From an uncultured Clostridium sp. (GTDB taxonomy: Bacteria; Bacillota; Clostridia; TANB77; CAG-508), in assembly GCA_900555075.1 (NCBI GenBank), contig USJO01000002.1:1-57845 (forward strand): a stretch of DNA of 57,845 bases, written 5' to 3'. Numbering within the stretch: position 1 is the first letter of the stretch; every line of letters starts with the position of its first letter. The translations under genes and the position numbers were made by a program. The notes beneath the pieces are model-generated. The model was given only the letters and a program-made list of their open reading frames with translations. It did no database searches and was not told the DNA's origin. Below, in pieces: positions 1-8,003 of the stretch.

Positions 1-82
1 AGCTATGAACCTCGTCAGGTCCGGAAGGAAGCAGCGATAAATGGTAAAATTTATGTGAGTTGCTTTCCATAGAGAGGTTAAC
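1..82 (+). ncRNA. ffs: Signal recognition particle RNA, 3' part (cut by window edge)
   Basis: The first 35 bases hold the universal SRP RNA S-domain core (GTCAGGTCCGGAAGGAAGC at 15-33), which carries the GGAA tetraloop and the internal loop bound by Ffh. The 5' part lies outside the window. The 3' boundary is an estimate, set just before the dnaX ribosome-binding site. Placement directly upstream of dnaX is the usual Firmicutes arrangement. Confidence 0.9.
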
Positions 83-103
83 TTGAGTTATAGGAGGAAA
101 AGT

Positions 104-1666
104 ATGTCGTACACTGCATTATATAGAAAATTTAGACCAATAAGTTTTAACGAAATGGTAGGACAAGAGCACATAACAAAAACGCTAAAAAATCAAATTA
201 TTGCTAAAAGAGTGGGACATGCATATTTATTTAGTGGAGGCAGAGGAACTGGTAAAACATCAGCAGCCAAAATTATGGCAAGAGCTATTAATTGCTTAAA
301 TCCAAAGGAAGATGGAGAACCTTGTAATGAGTGCGAAATTTGCAGAGCAATCTTAAATGGCTCATTAACCGATGTAGTTGAAATGGATGCTGCTTCAAAT
401 AATAGTGTTGAGGACGTTAGAGCAATTAGAGATGAGGTAAACTTTTTACCAACAATTGCAAAATATAGAGTATATATCATAGATGAGGTTCATATGCTAT
501 CAACAGGAGCTTTTAATGCACTTTTAAAAACACTAGAAGAACCACCAGAGCATGTAAAATTCATATTAGCCACAACAGAACCTCAAAAGCTACCAGCAAC
601 AATACTTTCAAGATGTCAAAGATTTGATTTCAAGAGAATATCTGTAGAGGATATAATTAAAAGGTTAAAAGTAATATGCAAAGAAAGCGAAATACAAATA
701 ACAGAAGAAGCAGTAAAAATGATTGCAACATTAGCGGAGGGAGCTCTAAGGGATGGAATAAGCATATTAGAAAGATGTAGCCAAGATACAGAAGGGATTA
801 TAGATGAAAATAAAATTAGAGACTTAGTAGGAATGCCAAGACTAGAGTTAATAAAGGGACTTGTAAAAAGCATTATAGATAAAGAACCTGAAAAAGCAAT
901 TGAAATAACAAATACAATTATTAGAGAAGGCAAAGATTTAGATAATCTCTTATGGGAAATTATAAAATATGTAAAAGACACCTTGATATATAAAACAACT
1001 CAAGAGCTGGATTTATACAGTAAAGAGGACATAGAGTTTATAAAAGAATTATCTTCAAAACCTACAAAGGAAAGACTTTTAAACTTAATATATAAATTAT
1101 CAGACTTGGCAAATAATATGAAGGCTTCAACGCAAAAGAATATTATATTCCAAATTGGAATTATAAAAGAATGTATGGAATTAGAGGCTAGAAGTGAGAA
1201 TTTAGAGCTTAAGAATCAAGAGGCAAAAGTAGCAGAGAAAAAAACAATACAAAGACAGGAATCTAAACCAGCACAAGTAAAGCAGGAAACACCAAAAGCA
1301 GAAGAAACAATACAAAAAGTAAAATCTTCAGGTAAATATGTTCCATACTGGAAAGAGGTATTGGATAAGATAAAAGAAAATGGTAAAATGACAATGTATG
1401 CAAACCTTATAGGAACAAAAGGAGTTTTATTAAATGATTTAGTAATAGGAATAGAATTTCCAGGCAAAGTTACAGATTTCGCAAAAAAGACCATAGAAGA
1501 TAATGAAAATAAAGCATTAATGGAAAAAATTATTTCAATGAAACAAGGCACTAGTATGCAAATAAAAATACTAGAAAAAACGAAAAATCCAGAATCAATA
1601 AAAAAAGAAGGAATAGAGGGCTTTGCAGAAGAACAAGATTTACCCTTCAACATAATAGACGAATAA
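104..1666 (+). CDS. dnaX: DNA polymerase III subunit gamma/tau
   Basis: Clamp-loader ATPase that loads the beta clamp and links the polymerase to the replisome. 520 residues from the ATG at 104, chosen because AGGAGG lies 7 bases upstream; a TTG seven codons earlier has no such site. Visible motifs: Walker A GGRGTGKT (45-52), zinc cysteines C64, C74, C77 and C80, Walker B DEVH (127-130) and the SRC arginine-finger motif (169-171). A charged linker near 370-410 leads into a tau-like C-terminal domain. First gene of a dnaX-ybaB-recR run, which is typical of Firmicutes. Confidence 0.97.
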   Translation: MSYTALYRKFRPISFNEMVGQEHITKTLKNQIIAKRVGHAYLFSGGRGTGKTSAAKIMARAINCLNPKEDGEPCNECEICRAILNGSLTDVVEMDAASNNSVEDVRAIRDEVNFLPTIAKYRVYIIDEVHMLSTGAFNALLKTLEEPPEHVKFILATTEPQKLPATILSRCQRFDFKRISVEDIIKRLKVICKESEIQITEEAVKMIATLAEGALRDGISILERCSQDTEGIIDENKIRDLVGMPRLELIKGLVKSIIDKEPEKAIEITNTIIREGKDLDNLLWEIIKYVKDTLIYKTTQELDLYSKEDIEFIKELSSKPTKERLLNLIYKLSDLANNMKASTQKNIIFQIGIIKECMELEARSENLELKNQEAKVAEKKTIQRQESKPAQVKQETPKAEETIQKVKSSGKYVPYWKEVLDKIKENGKMTMYANLIGTKGVLLNDLVIGIEFPGKVTDFAKKTIEDNENKALMEKIISMKQGTSMQIKILEKTKNPESIKKEGIEGFAEEQDLPFNIIDE

Positions 1667-1707
1667 AAAAATAATTAATAATGAATAAAGGAAAGGAATG
1701 ATTTTAG

Positions 1708-2052
1708 ATGTCAAAAAGAGGAGGATTCCCAGGAATGGGTGGAGGATTTGGTGGTATGAATATCAATCAATTAATGAAGGAAGCAAAAAAAATGCAAGCT
1801 GATATGGAAAAATCACAAGAGGAATTACAAGCAAAGGAATTTGAATCAACAGCAGGTGGAGGAGCAGTAAGTGTAAAGGTTTCAGGCTCAAAACAAATAT
1901 TAGAACTAAAGCTAAACAAGGAAGTTGTTACCCCAGACGATGTAGAAATGTTACAAGATTTAATAATAACCTGTGTAAATGATGCAATGAGAAAAGTAGA
2001 TACAGCACAATCAGCACAATTTGGAAAATACAATATACCAGGACTAATGTAG
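1708..2052 (+). CDS. ybaB: YbaB/EbfC family nucleoid-associated protein
   Basis: Small dimeric DNA-binding protein, 114 residues, normal for the family. A glycine-rich N-terminus (GMGGGFGGMN) precedes the family core MNINQLMKEAKKMQADMEK and the AGGGAVSVKVSG strand region. The C-terminal part contains the conserved DLIITCVNDAMRK helix. It sits between dnaX and recR, 41 bp after dnaX and 9 bp before recR, so one transcript is likely. The family is linked to nucleoid organisation and recombinational repair; the exact role here is not visible from sequence. Confidence 0.95.
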   Translation: MSKRGGFPGMGGGFGGMNINQLMKEAKKMQADMEKSQEELQAKEFESTAGGGAVSVKVSGSKQILELKLNKEVVTPDDVEMLQDLIITCVNDAMRKVDTAQSAQFGKYNIPGLM

Positions 2053-2061
2053 GAGGAAACA

Positions 2062-2661
2062 GTGTCATACTATTCACCAACAATAGAAAAATTAATAGAA
2101 AGTTTTGAAAAATTACCAAGCATAGGACATAAAACTGCAACAAGATTAGCATTTCATATGTTGAATTTAAATATAGAAGATACACAGGAATTTATAAATT
2201 CAATAATCGAAGCAAAAAAGAACTTAAAATATTGTTCAAAATGTTTTAACATAACAGATACAGACCCATGTCCAATATGCTCAAGTCCAAAGAGAGACCA
2301 AAGCACAATCTGTGTTGTAGAGGATGTAAAGGATGTAGTTGCCATGGAGAAAACACATGAATTCAAAGGTGTATATCATGTTTTACATGGTTCAATATCA
2401 CCAATGAATGGAATAGGTCCAGAGGATATAAAAATAAAAGAACTACTAGAAAGATTAAAAGAAACAGATGTAAATGAAATAATAATTGCAACAAACCCAA
2501 GAGTAGAAGGGGAAGCAACAGCTATATATTTATCAAAACTAATCAAACCAATAGGAATAAAGGTAACTAGAATAGCACATGGAATACCTGTTGGAGGAGA
2601 CTTAGAATATACAGATGAAGTAACTCTAAGCAAAGCATTAGAAGGAAGGCGTGAGCTATGA
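2062..2661 (+). CDS. recR: Recombination mediator RecR
   Basis: RecFOR-pathway protein that helps load RecA on gapped DNA. 199 residues, the normal length. It starts at GTG 2062 behind a strong AGGAGG. Visible features: an N-terminal helix-hairpin-helix region ([15 protein letters not shown]), a four-cysteine zinc finger (C58, C61, C70, C73), and a Toprim domain starting near residue 84 (CVVEDVKDV) with the later [12 protein letters not shown] and [10 protein letters not shown] segments. Last gene of the dnaX-ybaB-recR run; a shared terminator follows at 2826-2861. Confidence 0.97.
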   Translation: MSYYSPTIEKLIESFEKLPSIGHKTATRLAFHMLNLNIEDTQEFINSIIEAKKNLKYCSKCFNITDTDPCPICSSPKRDQSTICVVEDVKDVVAMEKTHEFKGVYHVLHGSISPMNGIGPEDIKIKELLERLKETDVNEIIIATNPRVEGEATAIYLSKLIKPIGIKVTRIAHGIPVGGDLEYTDEVTLSKALEGRREL

Positions 2662-2825
2662 TAAAAAAATGTTTATAAAGATAATATGGCTAGGTTATCT
2701 CCCAGAGCGGTGAAAAAAGCAGCTAAAACTACTACATCTTCTTTGCTACATTCATTAGAAATAGCAATGGCTAAACTACTAGCTAGAGCCACAAGTTCAC
2801 AGTTTGAAAGATTAGATATACACAA

Positions 2826-2861
2826 AAAACTCACCTCTAATAAATATATGAGGTGAGTTTT
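2826..2861. terminator. Bidirectional terminator between recR and the convergent glycosyltransferase
   Basis: Perfect 12-bp arms AAAACTCACCTC / GAGGTGAGTTTT around a 12-base AT loop. The A-rich and T-rich ends make it work in both directions, which suits the converging genes. The stretch 2662-2825 holds no gene I can support. Confidence 0.85.
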
Positions 2862-2864
2862 AAT

Positions 2865-3989
2865 TTATCCCAATAATGTTTTGCATATATCTCTAGTTGA
2901 ATCCTTTTTAGCTATGGATTTAACTTTAGATTTCATTTCTTCCAACCTAGAAGAATCTTGGAATATATTTAACAAAATTTCTTCAATCTTGTCATTTTCC
3001 TTTACCCAAATTCCAGCACCATTTCTCTCAATAAATTCTGCATTTTCTTCCTCTTGACCAGGAAGAGGATCTATTATGATAAGTGGCAAGCCAGAAGCTA
3101 GGCTCTCTGTGGTTGTGAGTCCACCTGGTTTTGTGATAACTAAATCGGAAATACTCATAAGTTCTGGAACTTGGTTTGTATATGACAAAATTTTGACGGT
3201 ATTTTCAGTATGAGTATCTTGTACTAAATTATCAAAACGCTCCTTCATTTTTTTATTTCTACCAGCAATTGCAATTACTTGCAATTCTGGAAGTTTTTCT
3301 ATGATAGCTTTTAATCTGTTAAATGTTTTATCTTTTCCAAAACCAAACTCGCCGCCAGCGAAAAATAGTATTGTTTTTTTATCATAATTCAAATTATATT
3401 CATGTAGAATTTTTGATTTATCATACTTAAGTAAAAATCTACTTGAGAGAGGAATACCAGTTGCAAAAATCTTTTTACGTTCAATTCCCATTCTAATTAA
3501 TTCATCTTTCATACCTTCATGTGCTACAAAGTAGTAGTTAATAAAATTGTGTTCTACAATCCATTGATTGTGCGGAGCATAATCAGTCATAACAGTTGCA
3601 ACTGTGCAATCGAATTTTCCTTTTTTCTTTAAAATGGCACACATTTGACTACTAAATGGGTGTGTAGAAATAATTAAATCAGGGTTATATTCTTGAATTA
3701 ATTTATTTAATTTAATAGCCATTAATCTATTTATAGAATTACTTATTCTAGACAAACTCCCTTTTTCAGAGTCATAGTAAAGATGCTTCCAAATCCATCG
3801 AGCATTCTTAGAAAAATCCATATATGCTTTAGTAGTGAGTTTGTTAAGAAGTTTATTAACATATTCAACACAATCTACAAGCTTAATCTCATAATCTGAA
3901 TAATTCTTTTCTATGTAATCTTTGATACTTCTAGCAGCAGACAGGTGACCACCGCCATAAGAACCATAAAAAATTAAAATTTTCTTCAT
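2865..3989 (-). CDS. GT28 family processive diacylglycerol glycosyltransferase / MGDG synthase-like
   Basis: Membrane-surface glycosyltransferase expected to move glucose or galactose from the UDP-sugar to diacylglycerol, making membrane glycolipids or the lipoteichoic acid anchor. 374 residues from the ATG at 3989, picked because GGTGA precedes it; an in-frame ATG at 4007 has no binding site. The N-terminus GSYGGGHLSAA is the glycine-rich acceptor loop of UgtP/MGD1/MurG-type enzymes. The C-terminal half has KPGGLTTTESLASGLP and DPLPGQEEENA, the nucleotide-sugar binding signature. It stands alone, convergent to recR. UgtP-like is the best guess; the sugar and processivity cannot be read from sequence. 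Confidence 0.88.
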   Translation of the reverse strand: MKKILIFYGSYGGGHLSAARSIKDYIEKNYSDYEIKLVDCVEYVNKLLNKLTTKAYMDFSKNARWIWKHLYYDSEKGSLSRISNSINRLMAIKLNKLIQEYNPDLIISTHPFSSQMCAILKKKGKFDCTVATVMTDYAPHNQWIVEHNFINYYFVAHEGMKDELIRMGIERKKIFATGIPLSSRFLLKYDKSKILHEYNLNYDKKTILFFAGGEFGFGKDKTFNRLKAIIEKLPELQVIAIAGRNKKMKERFDNLVQDTHTENTVKILSYTNQVPELMSISDLVITKPGGLTTTESLASGLPLIIIDPLPGQEEENAEFIERNGAGIWVKENDKIEEILLNIFQDSSRLEEMKSKVKSIAKKDSTRDICKTLLG

Positions 3990-4089
3990 AAATTTCACCA
4001 AAAACATTATAACATAAATTTTACAAAAAAAAGAATATTTTAAAAAAATTAGGAAAAAATAAATGAAGATTGAAAATTAAAGGAGAGTT

Positions 4090-4545
4090 ATGAAAAAGAT
4101 ATTTATTTTGACGATAAGCATTTTGATTGCAATAGCTTTAATTATATTTTCATATTCCAAAAAAGAATTTGCACAAGGCGGAGGACAAACTTCAGACATA
4201 CAACTTTTAGCCAGAGCAATAAATGGAGAAGCAAGAGGAGAAGGATATGAAGGACAAGTTGCAGTTGGAGCAGTAATTTTAAACAGAGTAAAGCATCCTG
4301 ATTTTCCGAACACAATAGCAGGTGTAATATATGAACCGGGAGCATTTACAGCAGTATCAGATGGCCAAATAAATCATCCGATTGATGAAACTTCAACTGT
4401 ATATAAAGCAGCTCAAGACGCAATGAATGGCTGGGATCCAACGAATGGGTGCGTGTACTATTTTAATCCAAACACAGCGACAAATAAATGGATATGGTCA
4501 AAAACAATAGTTAAAACTATTGGAAAACACCATTTTTGCAAATAA
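4090..4545 (+). CDS. sleB: Spore cortex-lytic enzyme SleB-type cell wall hydrolase
   Basis: Lytic transglycosylase-type hydrolase that degrades muramic-lactam cortex peptidoglycan at germination. 151 residues. An N-terminal membrane or signal segment (about 3-22) leads to a Hydrolase_2 domain starting LLARAINGEARGE; the second Glu of GEARGE aligns with the family catalytic glutamate. GAVILNRVKHPDFP, a Y-E-P-G-A-F motif and the C-terminal GKHHFCK complete the domain. It lacks the N-terminal peptidoglycan-binding domain of B. subtilis SleB, as many clostridial members do. ypeB follows, the classic partner pair; a hairpin repeat lies between them. Confidence 0.92.
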   Translation: MKKIFILTISILIAIALIIFSYSKKEFAQGGGQTSDIQLLARAINGEARGEGYEGQVAVGAVILNRVKHPDFPNTIAGVIYEPGAFTAVSDGQINHPIDETSTVYKAAQDAMNGWDPTNGCVYYFNPNTATNKWIWSKTIVKTIGKHHFCK

Positions 4546-4580
4546 ATTCAAGAAAATAGAGCTGTTTTTAAAAGAAAGTA

Positions 4581-4637
4581 GCCCAACGCAGGAGTTTTAT
4601 ATCTAGAATAAATATAAAAGCTCCGACGAGATTTGGC
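4581..4637 (+). repeat. 57-bp imperfect hairpin repeat, copy 1
   Basis: Reads GCCCAACGCAGGAG ... CTCCGACGAGATTTGGC. Inner arms GGAG-TTTATAT and ATATAAA-CTCC can pair, and the ends GCC-AA / TTTGGC pair imperfectly. The reverse complement matches 31029-31083 with about five differences. It sits in the sleB-ypeB gap and ends 24 bases before the ypeB AGGAG. No coding content seen. It may be a small mobile repeat or a structured RNA element. Confidence 0.75.
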
Positions 4638-4671
4638 ATATTTTAAGAAAATATATGTAAAGGAGATTAGA

Positions 4672-6048
4672 ATGAAAAACAAAATTTTTAAAACAATGAA
4701 AAAAAACTATATGTATGGAGTAGCAATAGTTTTGATAATTGGAATAATAGTAATGGGAATATTATTATATAAACAAAGAAACAAATATGTAATTGCTACA
4801 GAAAATAGCTATAATTTAGCATTATATGAATTAATTGATTATATAAATGATACTGAAAATTATTTGGCAAAGTCAATGATATCAAGTTCATCAGAACAAG
4901 GAGCAGAAACACTAATGCACATATGGAGAGAAGCGAACTTGGCACAAGTATATTTAGCTCAACTTCCAATATCAACAAATGAATTAGCAAATACTGCTAG
5001 ATTTCTAAATCAAGTAAGTGATTATAGTCATAGTTTAGCCAAAAAAGCTATAAATGGCGAAGATTTATCACAAGAAGAGCTAGACAATTTAAAAAAATTA
5101 CATGATTATTCAGCAGATTTGCAAAATACACTAGAACAATTAATAATAGATATGGGAAATGGAAAAATAAGCTGGAAAGAACTTACAAATGATGTTGATA
5201 CAGCATTTGCACAACAGGTAGATAATTTATCTGCAACAAGTTTCAGCAATATAAATGAAAACTTTGGAGAATATGAAGGACTAATATATGATGGAGCCTA
5301 TTCAGAACATATGGAAAGCGCAGAAAAGAAGGGCTTAGTTGGAGATGACGTAACAGAGGAGGAAGCAAAACAAAAAGCAATAAGTTTTATAGGTCAAGAT
5401 AAAGTTGAAGAAATTAAATCAAATGGTTTAATTGAAAATGGAAATATTGTAGTTTATGATTTTACCATTACAATAAAAAATGGAGATAAAAATAATCCAC
5501 TTACGATATCAGTATCAAAAAAAGGCGGGCATATTGTACTTGCAAATTATAACCGTGAAATAGGAGAAGAAAAAATACAGATAGATGAAGCAAACAAAAT
5601 TGGTAAAAATTTCTTAAATAATTTAGGAATTCCAAATATGAAGCCAACTTACTATTTAAAACAAGGTGGGGCAGTAACAATAAATTATGCATATGAACAA
5701 GACAATGTAACTATTTATCCAGATTTAATCAAAGTAAAAATAGCACTAGATAATGGAGAAGTTTTAGGGATGGAAACAACAGGTTATTTAAATAACCATA
5801 CGGAAAGAAATATAGAAAAGCCAAGTATTAGTATGCAGGAGGCCAAATCATCACTAAATAAAAAATTAGAGATAACAAGCGAAGGACTAGCAATAATACC
5901 AACAGAATGGAAAACAGAAATATTTTGCTATGAATTTAAAGGGAAAGTGGATGGTACAGACTTTTTAGTATATGTTAATGCAAAAACTGGTAAAGAAGAA
6001 AACATACTTGTTATTATTGACACACCAGATGGAATATTAACGCAATAG
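4672..6048 (+). CDS. ypeB: Germination protein YpeB
   Basis: Partner of SleB, needed to hold and stabilise the lytic enzyme in the dormant spore. 458 residues from the ATG at 4672, chosen because AAGGAGATTAG precedes it; a TTG at 4633 lies inside the hairpin repeat. One N-terminal membrane anchor (about 14-33) is followed by the YpeB N-terminal helical domain (NSYNLALYELIDYINDTENY and onward) and then PepSY-like repeats in the C-terminal half (EEEAKQKAISFIGQDKVEE, QEAKSSLNKKLEI). Length and order fit the family. It probably shares a forespore transcript with sleB, although the repeat between them could modulate this. Confidence 0.95.
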   Translation: MKNKIFKTMKKNYMYGVAIVLIIGIIVMGILLYKQRNKYVIATENSYNLALYELIDYINDTENYLAKSMISSSSEQGAETLMHIWREANLAQVYLAQLPISTNELANTARFLNQVSDYSHSLAKKAINGEDLSQEELDNLKKLHDYSADLQNTLEQLIIDMGNGKISWKELTNDVDTAFAQQVDNLSATSFSNINENFGEYEGLIYDGAYSEHMESAEKKGLVGDDVTEEEAKQKAISFIGQDKVEEIKSNGLIENGNIVVYDFTITIKNGDKNNPLTISVSKKGGHIVLANYNREIGEEKIQIDEANKIGKNFLNNLGIPNMKPTYYLKQGGAVTINYAYEQDNVTIYPDLIKVKIALDNGEVLGMETTGYLNNHTERNIEKPSISMQEAKSSLNKKLEITSEGLAIIPTEWKTEIFCYEFKGKVDGTDFLVYVNAKTGKEENILVIIDTPDGILTQ

Positions 6049-6105
6049 ACTAAGAATATTTGAAAAAATTTCTAGTGTATTTTATGCGTTTCTGAGCAAA
6101 CTAAT

Positions 6106-6137
6106 TTTAAGAAAAATGAAATTTCATTTTTCTTAAA
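6106..6137. promoter_or_regulatory. Perfect 32-bp palindrome upstream of the SASP gene
   Basis: TTTAAGAAAAATGAAA is followed immediately by its exact reverse complement, so the element is a gapless 16-bp inverted repeat. It overlaps the start of the AAAGGAGG binding site (6135-6142) of the SASP gene. It could be a 5' mRNA stem, a regulator site, or the terminator of ypeB. A sigma-G-like -10 (CAAACTA, 6097-6103) lies just upstream, but its -35 is poor. Confidence 0.6.
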
Positions 6138-6149
6138 GGAGGATTGCTG

Positions 6150-6317
6150 ATGTCTGGAAATAAAAACTTAATGTCTGAAAACCTAAAAGCAGAAATAGCA
6201 AAAGAACTAGGAGTATATGATGTAGTTAAACGTGATGGTAGTTGGGGAAATGTATCTGCAAAACAATGCGGTTCTATGGTTGCGAAGGCAATAGAAATCG
6301 CAAATAGAAATGTGTAA
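6150..6317 (+). CDS. Alpha/beta-type small acid-soluble spore protein
   Basis: DNA-coating protein that protects spore DNA and is degraded at germination. 55 residues starting behind AAAGGAGG. The line LKAEIAKELGVYD carries the GPR protease recognition region (cut expected between Glu and Ile of AEIAKE). GSWGNVSAKQCGSMVAK matches the second conserved SASP block (GxxGN-x-A-x-QxGxxxxxMVxKxIE). The usual GG before MVK is changed to GS, so it is a slightly divergent member. It stands alone between ypeB and the polysaccharide operon with its own terminator; forespore sigma-G control is expected but the promoter call is weak. Confidence 0.88.
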   Translation: MSGNKNLMSENLKAEIAKELGVYDVVKRDGSWGNVSAKQCGSMVAKAIEIANRNV

Positions 6318-6347
6318 CTAAATATAATCTACAATTTACGTTTTACG

Positions 6348-6376
6348 TTAGGAACCCTTATGGGTTCCTAAATTTT
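6348..6376 (+). terminator. Terminator after the SASP gene
   Basis: Arms TTAGGAACCC / GGGTTCCTAA around TTAT, followed by ATTTT. A weaker outer pair, TTTACG / CGTAAA, extends the structure. Confidence 0.85.
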
Positions 6377-6401
6377 GCGTAAAAAATAAAGGCAAAAAGG
6401 G

Positions 6402-6430
6402 TTGATTATTTATATGTTTTGTTATATAAT
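6402..6430 (+). promoter_or_regulatory. Sigma-A promoter of the polysaccharide operon
   Basis: TTGATT (6402-6407) and a perfect TATAAT (6425-6430), 17 bases apart, 25 bp before the transporter start codon. No other promoter this good is seen until the end of the plus-strand run, so it may drive about 18 kb. Confidence 0.8.
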
Positions 6431-6455
6431 TTAGACGAAAAATCGGAGGGATAGT

Positions 6456-7244
6456 ATGTTCGTAAAAAACGTTATGATAAATCTAAAAAAATATTCATTT
6501 TTATTACAGCAATTAGTATCAAGAGATTTTAAAGTAAAATATAAAAGATCAGTATTAGGAATAGTATGGAGCTTATTATACCCAATATTAACAATGATAG
6601 TAATGGCAATAGTATTTTCAAATGTGTTTAAATTTAGTACACCAAATGTAAATTATTTAGCATATTTACTTTCAGGTTTAGTTATGTTTAATTATTTTAG
6701 TGAAGCATCAAATTTATCTATGAGTTCGGTAGTTGCTAACTTTGGATTATTAAACAAGATATACATACCAAAATATATATTCCCATTATCTAAATGCTTA
6801 TTTGTGGGTATAAATTTCTTACTCACACTAATTCCACTATACATAGTGCTTTTAGCAACAGGAACAGGTGTAAATTGGTATCATATATTTTTACCATATG
6901 CGTATTTATGTTTATTTATGTTCACACTAGGTATGGGATTTATATTATCAGCAGTATCAGTATTTTTAAGAGATATGTTTTACATATATGGAATAATAGT
7001 AATGATGTGGACATACTTAACACCAATTATGTATGATATAAAAATGATTTCAGAAGAATTACAGCCATGGCTTAAATTAAATCCACTCTATCATTATATC
7101 AATTTTGCAAGAGAAATTATATTATATGGGAGAATCCCACAACCTTTTACTTGGACAATTTGTTTACTATCATCAGTAGCAGTATTACTAATTGGGGTTA
7201 TAGTATTTAAGAAAACTCAAGATAAATTTATTTATTACGTATAA
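6456..7244 (+). CDS. Polysaccharide/teichoic acid ABC exporter permease (TagG/Wzm family)
   Basis: Inner-membrane half of an ABC-2 type exporter that moves lipid-linked polymer outward. 262 residues with about six hydrophobic spans. The N-terminal amphipathic stretch VSRDFKVKYKRSVLGIVWSLLYP is the ABC2 polysaccharide-export signature. The start follows GGAGG. The ATPase gene follows after 11 bp. With tagO, tagA and mnaA homologues in the same locus, wall teichoic acid-like polymer is the likely cargo; O-antigen-like polymer is the alternative. Confidence 0.92.
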   Translation: MFVKNVMINLKKYSFLLQQLVSRDFKVKYKRSVLGIVWSLLYPILTMIVMAIVFSNVFKFSTPNVNYLAYLLSGLVMFNYFSEASNLSMSSVVANFGLLNKIYIPKYIFPLSKCLFVGINFLLTLIPLYIVLLATGTGVNWYHIFLPYAYLCLFMFTLGMGFILSAVSVFLRDMFYIYGIIVMMWTYLTPIMYDIKMISEELQPWLKLNPLYHYINFAREIILYGRIPQPFTWTICLLSSVAVLLIGVIVFKKTQDKFIYYV

Positions 7245-7255
7245 TAGGAGGAAAT

Positions 7256-7993
7256 ATGATTAAAGTAGATAATGTATCAATGAAATTTAATCTTGGAATA
7301 GAAAAAAACTTCTCACTAAAATTATTCTTTATAAATCTATTTAAACCCAAAAGTAAAAAACCTAAAAAGGAGGATTTCTGGGCATTAAAAGATGTTTCGT
7401 TCGATGTTAAAAAAGGAGAAGTAATAGGCTTTATTGGAAGTAATGGAGCAGGAAAATCAACAATGCTTAAAGTAATAGCAGGGGTAATGAAACCTACAAA
7501 GGGAAAAGTAACAGTAAATGGAAATATTTGCCCAATGATAGAACTTGGAGCAGGATTTGATATGGAACTAACAGCAAGAGAAAATATATATTTAAATGGT
7601 GCAGTATTAGGATACACCAAAGAATTTATAGAGCAAAAATTCGATGAAATAGTTGAATTCTCAGAATTAAAAGACTTCTTAGATGTGCCAGTAAGAAACT
7701 TTTCATCAGGTATGACAGCAAGACTAGCATTTTCAATAGCTACAGTTGTTGACCCAGAAATATTAATAGTAGACGAAATTTTATCAGTAGGAGATATATC
7801 TTTCCAAAAGAAAAGCGAAGCAAAAATGAGAAGTATGATAGGCGGAGGAACAACAGTTTTATTTGTATCACACTCATTAAATCAAATAGAAAAAATATGT
7901 GATAGAGTAGTATGGCTAAATCACGGACAAGTAGTAAAAATAGGACCTGCAAAAGAAATTTGCAAAGAATATTATGATAGTCAGATGAAATAG
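7256..7993 (+). CDS. Polysaccharide/teichoic acid ABC exporter ATPase (TagH/Wzt family)
   Basis: ATPase partner of the preceding permease. 245 residues: Walker A GSNGAGKST (61-69), signature FSSGM (149-153), Walker B ILIVDEIL (169-176) and H-loop FVSHS. The N-terminal extension before the ATPase core and the GAGFDMELTARENIYLNG segment are typical of Wzt/TagH. There is no C-terminal carbohydrate-binding domain as in E. coli O9 Wzt, nor the long SH3-like tail of B. subtilis TagH, so cargo recognition probably lies in the permease or the lipid-linked primer. Confidence 0.94.
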   Translation: MIKVDNVSMKFNLGIEKNFSLKLFFINLFKPKSKKPKKEDFWALKDVSFDVKKGEVIGFIGSNGAGKSTMLKVIAGVMKPTKGKVTVNGNICPMIELGAGFDMELTARENIYLNGAVLGYTKEFIEQKFDEIVEFSELKDFLDVPVRNFSSGMTARLAFSIATVVDPEILIVDEILSVGDISFQKKSEAKMRSMIGGGTTVLFVSHSLNQIEKICDRVVWLNHGQVVKIGPAKEICKEYYDSQMK

Positions 7994-8003
7994 GAGAAAA
8001 TTG

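Noticed and set aside
2686..2856. 56-codon open frame after recR
   Set aside because: No ribosome-binding site, and it ends inside the bidirectional terminator; no recognisable family.
6076..6103. Sigma-G promoter of the SASP gene
   Set aside because: The -10 CAAACTA is good, but the -35 GTATT is weak and the 15-base spacer too short, so it is not listed as a feature.
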